This document shows positions 42,381 through 47,590 of a DNA stretch of 47,590 nucleotides, piece by piece (the first letter of the stretch is position 1; every line of letters starts with the position of its first letter). A program made the position numbers and the translations under genes. This DNA is from JAKEHA01 sp964560355 (GTDB lineage Bacteria > Krumholzibacteriota > Krumholzibacteriia > WVZY01 > JAKEHA01): assembly GCA_964560355.1 (NCBI GenBank), contig CAZLLI010000009.1, positions 1 to 47,590 of the forward strand, written 5' to 3'. Below the pieces are notes generated by a model. The model was not told the origin of the DNA, ran no database searches, and was given only the letters and a program-made list of their open reading frames with translations.

Positions 42381-44750
42381 CTAGCGCAGCACCGCGATGG
42401 TCTTGGTGACCGCGCCGCCCGGTCCGGACACGCGCACGAGGTAATTACCGCTCGCGACCACGAAGCCGCTCGCGTCGGTCAAGTCCCACGCCACCTGGCC
42501 GTTGGTGTCGACGCTGGTCGAGCTCACCAGCACGCCTTCCAGGTTGTACACGTCGACCGAGACCGGCCCCGTGATGTTCTGGATCTTGATGTCGTTCTGC
42601 CCGCGGCTGCGATACACCGGGTTGGGGTACAGGTAGACCTTCGAGAGGTCGGTCGTTGTGCTCGGCGCCGGCGTGTAGTCGAGCACCGAGAGCCCCGACA
42701 GCGTCCCTATATAAAGGATGTCCTTGGTCGGGTGCATGACGAGCGCGCGGCAGTCCGCGTTCGAGAGGGGCGTGATGATCGAGAGCGGGTAGCGCAGGTC
42801 GGCGAGCGAGGCGACGTAGGCCGCGGCCGTGGTGTAAGCCTGGATGTCGGCGAAATCGTCGCGCGCGATCTTGTTGATGCCGAGCTCGGTCGCCACCCAC
42901 AGGTTTTCGTCGTGGTCGAGACTCACGTCCCGCACCTTCGCGCTCAAGATGCCGGCGCCGATGCCAGTGTAGACGGGGATCTCGTCGACGACGCGCGGCG
43001 GATTGGCGGACGGATTGCTCGACGGGTACTTGAAGAGCCCGTCCTCGGTAGCGATGAACAGCGTGTTGTCGCTGCGCAGCTCGATGGCGCTCACCGTCGC
43101 CGCCGCCGGCAGCACCGTCGACGGCACTCGCGTCACCCACGAGTCGCCCGCGGTGTCGAGGATCGTGGGCCAGTCGAATCCGTCGAGCGCCCAAATCTGG
43201 ATGCCCAGGGTGCGGTACGCGATGTACGCGAAATTGCGCCCGAAGGCCACGTCGACCACGTCCCCCGACAGCATGCGCGCGTCCTTGAGCGGATTCATCT
43301 GGAACCACTCGCTGCCGTCGCGCGAGAGAATATTGATTCCGTCGACGTCACTCATGAACCAGCGGTTCCCCACCGGGTCTTCGACCGCGCGCTGCAACCG
43401 CGTCGAACCCAGGGTTTCGCCGCCGCCGCTACCCGCGGGGTGGCGCGTCCACGTGTCGTTCGCATAATTCGCGTCGCGGCGATCGTCGAGCTGGTCGAGA
43501 GTCACGTTCGGGAGTGAGCAGAACCACTTGTAGCCTTGCGTGTCGGCCAGCATGGCGAGGTTCGCCGACGGGTGGCTCGGGACCTCGATCCCGGGGATCG
43601 CGGAGTTGTAGTTGACCCACGTCCCCGCCGTCGTGAGCTTGCCGGCGTAGAAATTCATGAACATGCACCACAGCGACCCGTCGACGTCGAACGAAAAGCG
43701 GCGCAGGTCGCTCCCGCCCGGCGAATCGGCGAACAAGTTGGTCATGGTGGTGCCGTCGAAGCGAATCAAATTGGCGCCGCGCTGCTCGGAGGGCTGCACG
43801 CTGCCAAAGTACACGTCGCCGTTCTCGACCACGGCCAGCCCGCGCGCCTGGTTGGTGCCGCCGCCGCCCGGGAACACGTAGTTCGCGGTGATGCTCCCCA
43901 TCGGGAATTGGTTCCACACCGCGCCGGTGCCGGTGTACTCGCACAGGTTGCGCGTGCTGCCGGCCCACATGGTGGTGCCGTCCCACGTGAGCCCGTAAAT
44001 CTGCCGCGTGTCGGGGCCGACATCGGTCCACGACGAGTCGCTGGGGTCGAAGCGCCACACGCCGTCGTTGGTGCCGACCCAAATGGTGGTACCGTCGGTG
44101 CCGAGCACGTTCGCGACGGTGGGCGCGCCGGTCGGGCGCCGAATCAGTCCGAAGCGATCCAGCACCGCGACGCCCGCGTTGGTCGCGAGCCACGCATGGT
44201 CGCCGTCGGCCAGCACGTCCTTGACGTCGTCGTCGGGAAGCCCATCGCGCTCGAAGTAGCGCGCGGATGCAAAGTCGTTGCGAATGGTGCCCGCGCCGGG
44301 GTTGGCGCCGTACACGATGTCGTCGCCCCACATCGCGATCGCGTTGACCGTGTTGCTCGAAAGACCGTCGATCTGCGAGTTGAGCGAACGCACCAGCGAC
44401 GGCGCGCCGCCCGAGAAGCGCACCTTGGCGACGCCGAAGTCGGCGGTGCCGATGTAGAGATTGTCGTCGGCGTCGAAGGCGAGGCAGCGCATCGCGTTCG
44501 ACGGAATGCGCGGAATGTTGGCGAACTGTTCGAACTCGCCGCGCGCGACGTCGTACAACACCAGCCCGCCGAACGTCGCCATGTACAGCACGCCGTCCTT
44601 GTACACGATCTCGTTGATCATGCTGGTGTCGAGATGGTTGACCCACTTCACCTGCGCGGGCGCGGGCGTGGCCGCGGCGCACGCGAGCGCGGCGGCGACC
44701 CACTTGATACCAAGCAACCGTCGGGGGCGGTGCGAAGACTTAGCGAACAT
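42381..44750 (-). CDS. PorZ-like beta-propeller protein with T9SS C-terminal domain
   Basis: 789 aa. Signal peptide at the start, cleaved after TPAPA (QVKWVN begins the mature part). Most of the body is a run of repeated strands with motifs like LYIGTADFGVAKVRF and LATNAGVAVLDRFG, giving two predicted beta-propellers of the two-component-regulator type. The last 85 residues (from about 705, VYLYPNPVYRSRGQNDIKIQ) form a T9SS/FlgD-like C-terminal sorting domain. PorZ of Porphyromonas has two propellers and such a domain, 776 aa, and is part of the T9SS attachment complex that handles anionic LPS. This length matches. The ATG follows GGGGGA and overlaps the upstream GT2-fusion by 11 nt. Function by homology only. 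Confidence 0.8.
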   Translation of the reverse strand: MFAKSSHRPRRLLGIKWVAAALACAAATPAPAQVKWVNHLDTSMINEIVYKDGVLYMATFGGLVLYDVARGEFEQFANIPRIPSNAMRCLAFDADDNLYIGTADFGVAKVRFSGGAPSLVRSLNSQIDGLSSNTVNAIAMWGDDIVYGANPGAGTIRNDFASARYFERDGLPDDDVKDVLADGDHAWLATNAGVAVLDRFGLIRRPTGAPTVANVLGTDGTTIWVGTNDGVWRFDPSDSSWTDVGPDTRQIYGLTWDGTTMWAGSTRNLCEYTGTGAVWNQFPMGSITANYVFPGGGGTNQARGLAVVENGDVYFGSVQPSEQRGANLIRFDGTTMTNLFADSPGGSDLRRFSFDVDGSLWCMFMNFYAGKLTTAGTWVNYNSAIPGIEVPSHPSANLAMLADTQGYKWFCSLPNVTLDQLDDRRDANYANDTWTRHPAGSGGGETLGSTRLQRAVEDPVGNRWFMSDVDGINILSRDGSEWFQMNPLKDARMLSGDVVDVAFGRNFAYIAYRTLGIQIWALDGFDWPTILDTAGDSWVTRVPSTVLPAAATVSAIELRSDNTLFIATEDGLFKYPSSNPSANPPRVVDEIPVYTGIGAGILSAKVRDVSLDHDENLWVATELGINKIARDDFADIQAYTTAAAYVASLADLRYPLSIITPLSNADCRALVMHPTKDILYIGTLSGLSVLDYTPAPSTTTDLSKVYLYPNPVYRSRGQNDIKIQNITGPVSVDVYNLEGVLVSSTSVDTNGQVAWDLTDASGFVVASGNYLVRVSGPGGAVTKTIAVLR

Positions 44751-46884
44751 ACGAATCCCCCTGTGTGCGAAGCGCCGCGCCGCTCTCGCCGCCGACCACG
44801 TCGAGGACGCGGCGCCGGCCGAGCAGCATGGGCACGATGGTGGCGACGAGAATCTTGGCGTCTTCGAGCAGCGACCAGTTTTGCACGTAGGCGGCGTCCT
44901 GCACGAGCAGGACCTCGCGCGGCACGGGGCCGCTCCCGGTGCGCCACGACCCGGTGACGCCGGGGCGCGCGTCGAAACGAAAACGCGCCACGCCTTCGAC
45001 GTAACGCGCATCCTCGACGCGCAGCGGGTACGGTCCCACGATGCTCATCCTGCCGATGACGACCAGCCAGAACAGGGGAAGGTTGACGAAGTCGGACGGG
45101 CCGTTCGATTGCTGATTTCCGGCCACGGGCACCGCGATGGACTCTCCGCGGGCGCCGAGCCTCTCGCCGACGACGAAGGGTTTGCGCGCCTTCGAAAACG
45201 CGTACAGCGAGTATAGCACATAGAACGGCGCCGAAACCACCGCGAAGGCCGCCCCGAAGACCACGTCGAGCGCGCGCTTGGCGATGCGGGTCGCGAAGTA
45301 GCGCGCGTCGCGCGGGTACAGGATCACGGGGCGCCCCTGGAGGTCGCCCACGCGCGCCTTCTGGAACACCAAGCCCGCGTAGTCGGTCAGTACCATGACG
45401 TCGACGATGCGACGGCGCGCGAGTGCCAGCACGTCGGCCATCTGCTCGTCGCTGACTGCGCCCGGGAGCACCACGATTTGCTGGATGCGGTAGCGGTCGA
45501 CGATGCGCTCGAGGTTCTCGAGCGGCCCCAGCGTCCCGGTCAGGATCTCGTCGCTCTGGCCCGCGGTGTCGATGACGCCCACCACGTCGATCCCCATGGC
45601 GTCGTCCTGCACCAGCGTGAGCTCGACTTCCTTCGCGCGCGACTTGGGACCGATCACGCACGCGCGCTTCAGGTCGACCTTCTGCGCGAGCAGGCGCCGG
45701 TGCACGCGCCGCACCGACCAGCGCAGGAGCCACGTGTACGCGATCGCGAACGGGACCAGGAACGCCACCACCATACGCGAATAGGTGCGAATCTGGCTCA
45801 GGTAGGTGCTGGTCATGAGCAACACCGACGCGAACACGATCGCGCGCCCCAAATCGAACAGCTCGTCGACCGCCTTGGTCTCGCGCCGAATGCGGTACAG
45901 CCCTACCGCCGCGAAGGTGAAGACGAACAGCAAGTTCTCGAACACGATGAAACGCTCGTACGCGCTCACCGCGAAAATCGGGTTGGTGAAGATGTCGGCC
46001 AGGATGACGCGCAGGTAGTAGGCCGAGAAGAAAGCGGCGTTGAACGCGATCACGTCGAGCACGAGGAACAGGAGCACCTTCGCCACTTCGCGGTAGCGCT
46101 TGAACAGGTAGGCGACGCCTCCCCACTTCTCGTAGTAGCGCACCAGGCTCGCGAGGTGGGCGACGAAGGAGCGGTTGAGCACCGTCTGCGCGCTCTCGCG
46201 CTTGTAGCCGTGCTCGACGACGGCGTCGGCGACGTACACCACCGAGAGCCCGCGCTGCTTCATGCGGTAGCACCAGTCGACGTCCTCGAAGTAGAGGAAG
46301 AAGCGCTCGTCCATCATGCCCACGCTGTCGACGGCTTCGCGCCGCACGAACATGGCGGCGCCGAGGAGCCAGTCGACCTCGCGCGTACTGGCGTGGTCGA
46401 AGTCGAGCATCAAGTGGTCGCGCACCGGCTTGGGATTCTTGAACAGCTTCCCAAGCGGCGTGCGGCGCAGCACCAGCACGGCGAAGGTGTAGAAGCGGCG
46501 GCACGACAGCTGCACGGTGCCGTCTTCGAACACCAGCTTGGGCCCCGCAATGCCGACGCCCGGGTTGGCGTCCATGTACTCGAGCAGCTTGGCGACGGCG
46601 CCGCGTTTCACCACGGTGTCGGGGTTCAGGATGAACAGGTAGCGCGCGCGCGCTTCGCGGATGCCGACGTTGACGCCCTTCGAGTAGCCGACGTTGTCGC
46701 GCCCCGCGACCACGCGCGCCCACGGGAACTCGCGCCGCACCAGGTCGGGGGTGCCGTCCGCGCTCGCGTTGTCGACCACGACCACTTCCAGGAGCCCCGA
46801 CTGCACGTCGGGCGCGAGCGACGCCAGGCACGCACGGATGACGTTCGCGCTGTTGTAGGTGACGATGATGACGGAGACGCGCAC
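44740..46884 (-). CDS. GT2 glycosyltransferase fused to a degenerate polyprenyl-phosphate phosphoglycosyltransferase
   Basis: 714 aa. Residues 1-250 are a GT2 of the rhamnosyl-transferase type (VSVIIVTYNSANVIRACL, NPDT at 87-90, FEDVDWCYRMKQRG). Residues about 268-390 have four or five membrane helices, about 405-500 a Rossmann-like domain, and 535-700 a WbaP/PglC-type bacterial sugar transferase (AKRALDVVFG at its start). In the last domain the KFRSM motif is missing and the catalytic Asp-Glu dyad before LP is VN (600-601), although RPGVTGSW and the late NWSLLEDAKIL are kept. So the fused part may be inactive. The start is a GTG (46884). It is 3 nt behind the partial polyprenyl-phosphate sugar synthase gene and 11 nt into the propeller gene. 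Confidence 0.85.
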   Translation of the reverse strand: MRVSVIIVTYNSANVIRACLASLAPDVQSGLLEVVVVDNASADGTPDLVRREFPWARVVAGRDNVGYSKGVNVGIREARARYLFILNPDTVVKRGAVAKLLEYMDANPGVGIAGPKLVFEDGTVQLSCRRFYTFAVLVLRRTPLGKLFKNPKPVRDHLMLDFDHASTREVDWLLGAAMFVRREAVDSVGMMDERFFLYFEDVDWCYRMKQRGLSVVYVADAVVEHGYKRESAQTVLNRSFVAHLASLVRYYEKWGGVAYLFKRYREVAKVLLFLVLDVIAFNAAFFSAYYLRVILADIFTNPIFAVSAYERFIVFENLLFVFTFAAVGLYRIRRETKAVDELFDLGRAIVFASVLLMTSTYLSQIRTYSRMVVAFLVPFAIAYTWLLRWSVRRVHRRLLAQKVDLKRACVIGPKSRAKEVELTLVQDDAMGIDVVGVIDTAGQSDEILTGTLGPLENLERIVDRYRIQQIVVLPGAVSDEQMADVLALARRRIVDVMVLTDYAGLVFQKARVGDLQGRPVILYPRDARYFATRIAKRALDVVFGAAFAVVSAPFYVLYSLYAFSKARKPFVVGERLGARGESIAVPVAGNQQSNGPSDFVNLPLFWLVVIGRMSIVGPYPLRVEDARYVEGVARFRFDARPGVTGSWRTGSGPVPREVLLVQDAAYVQNWSLLEDAKILVATIVPMLLGRRRVLDVVGGESGAALRTQGDSYVR

Positions 46885-46887
46885 GGG

Positions 46888-47590
46888 CTACGGAATCCTC
46901 CGGCGCAGCGACGCGAAGCGGAGCTTCCACACCATGAAGGCGGCTTCCCAAATGATGCGGCGCGACATCTTCGACGCCCCCACCAGGCGGTCGGTGAACA
47001 CGATCGGGATCTCCACGATGCGGAACTTTCGCTTCCAGGCGTGGAAGTTCATCTCGATTTGGAACGAGTAGCCGTCGCTCTTGATCTGGTCCAGGGGCAG
47101 CGCCATCAGCACTTCGCGGCGGAAGCACTTGAATCCGCCGGTGGCGTCGTGGAGCGGCATGCCGGTGACGACGCGCGTGTAAATGTTGGCCGAGATGCTC
47201 AAGATCAGGCGCGAGAGGGGCCAGTTGACCACGGTGACGCCCTCGACGTAGCGCGACCCGATGACGAGGTCGGCGTCCTGCGCGCGCGCGAGCAGGCGCG
47301 GGACCGCCTGCGGGTCGTGCGAGAAATCGGCGTCCATCTCGAACACGAAGCGCGCGCCGGTGTTGGCGAGCGCCCACTTGAAGCCGGCGATGTAGGCGGT
47401 GCCGAGCCCGAGCTTGCCCTCGCGGTGGATGGCGTGGACACGCGGCTCGCGCGCCGCGATCTCGTCGACGATGCGCCCGGTGCCGTCGGGCGAGTTGTCG
47501 TCGACCACCAGCACGTCGACGTCGATCGGGAGCGCCAGCAGCGCGCGAATCAATCGCTCGATGTTGTCGCGCTCGTTGTATGTCGGGACT
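46888..47590 (-). CDS. Polyprenyl-phosphate mannose synthase-like GT2 (5' part beyond the window)
   Basis: 233 residues are visible; the beginning runs off the right edge. Read upstream of the first internal start the frame continues VPTYNERDNIERLIRAL, the expected start of the family. VDVLVVDDNSPDGT, EMDADFSHDP and DATGGFKCFRREVL mark a Dpm1/Ppm1-type enzyme that makes polyprenyl-phosphate mannose (or another hexose) from a nucleotide sugar. No C-terminal membrane helices are seen, as in the small type. It is the first visible gene of the glycan operon and probably supplies the GT-C enzyme at 34514. Confidence 0.9.
   Translation of the reverse strand, partial: VPTYNERDNIERLIRALLALPIDVDVLVVDDNSPDGTGRIVDEIAAREPRVHAIHREGKLGLGTAYIAGFKWALANTGARFVFEMDADFSHDPQAVPRLLARAQDADLVIGSRYVEGVTVVNWPLSRLILSISANIYTRVVTGMPLHDATGGFKCFRREVLMALPLDQIKSDGYSFQIEMNFHAWKRKFRIVEIPIVFTDRLVGASKMSRRIIWEAAFMVWKLRFASLRRRIP

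Noticed and set aside
44751..45011. N-terminal extension of the propeller protein
   Set aside because: It would place residues before a clear signal peptide and overlap the GT2-fusion gene further.
1..47590. tRNA, rRNA, CRISPR, insertion sequence or phage attachment site
   Set aside because: No cloverleaf, rRNA-like segment, regular repeat-spacer array or transposase was recognised by eye; a covariance scan could still find a small RNA.

Overview
The window reads as one GC-rich bacterial chromosome segment with almost every gene on the minus strand. There is no sign of recent transfer: no insertion sequence, phage gene, tRNA, rRNA or CRISPR array was found. The host looks like a diderm. It has outer-membrane barrels with signal peptides, a lipoprotein, a lipid-linked glycan operon and a MurE carrying the meso-DAP signature. 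A beta-propeller protein ending in a type IX secretion (T9SS) or FlgD-like sorting domain, an MglA-type GTPase, and a division cluster whose FtsI has a PASTA-like domain together suggest the FCB side of the tree, something like Eisenbacteria or Krumholzibacteriota. That placement is inference; no marker phylogeny was possible.

Layout. 1-42: tail of a plus-strand outer-membrane protein. 48-3597: minus-strand operon of a TPR protein, a Wzi-like barrel and a UbiA prenyltransferase. 3809-3880: three inverted repeats after mglA. 3896-5329: MglA-type GTPase with a long Pro/Ala tail. 5682-7378: plus-strand MFS transporter coupled to an unknown 152-aa protein. 7388-8849: zinc-ribbon protein followed by a pseudo-receiver/HATPase regulator. 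9128-10405: barrel plus DUF4136-like lipoprotein. 10514-13749: ada and recG. 13848-14039: rpmB with its own promoter and terminator.

14268-33530: a complete, tightly packed division and cell-wall (dcw) cluster in the order mraZ-rsmH-ftsL-ftsI-murE-murF-mraY-murD-ftsW-murG-murC-murB-ftsQ-ftsA-ftsZ, followed by a TPR gene. Genes overlap or sit within about 30 nt of each other, there is no ddl, and a good sigma-70-type promoter lies upstream of mraZ with a repeated 10-bp motif inside and below it. The products make UDP-MurNAc-pentapeptide (MurB, C, E, D, F), lipid I and II (MraY, MurG), polymerise and cross-link it (FtsW, FtsI) and build the Z-ring (FtsZ, FtsA, FtsQ, FtsL).

33708-47590: a minus-strand surface-glycan operon. 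In transcription order it encodes a polyprenyl-phosphate sugar synthase (cut by the window edge), a GT2 fused to a phosphoglycosyl-transferase-like protein whose active site looks lost, a PorZ-like propeller with a T9SS-type C-terminus, a soluble WbpM/CapD-type dehydratase, a DegT aminotransferase, a FemAB/GNAT-like protein, a Wzx-type flippase, a GT4, a GT-C membrane glycosyltransferase and a methyltransferase. The most interesting inference is that this operon couples synthesis of an amino-sugar glycan to the T9SS step that attaches cargo proteins to lipopolysaccharide.
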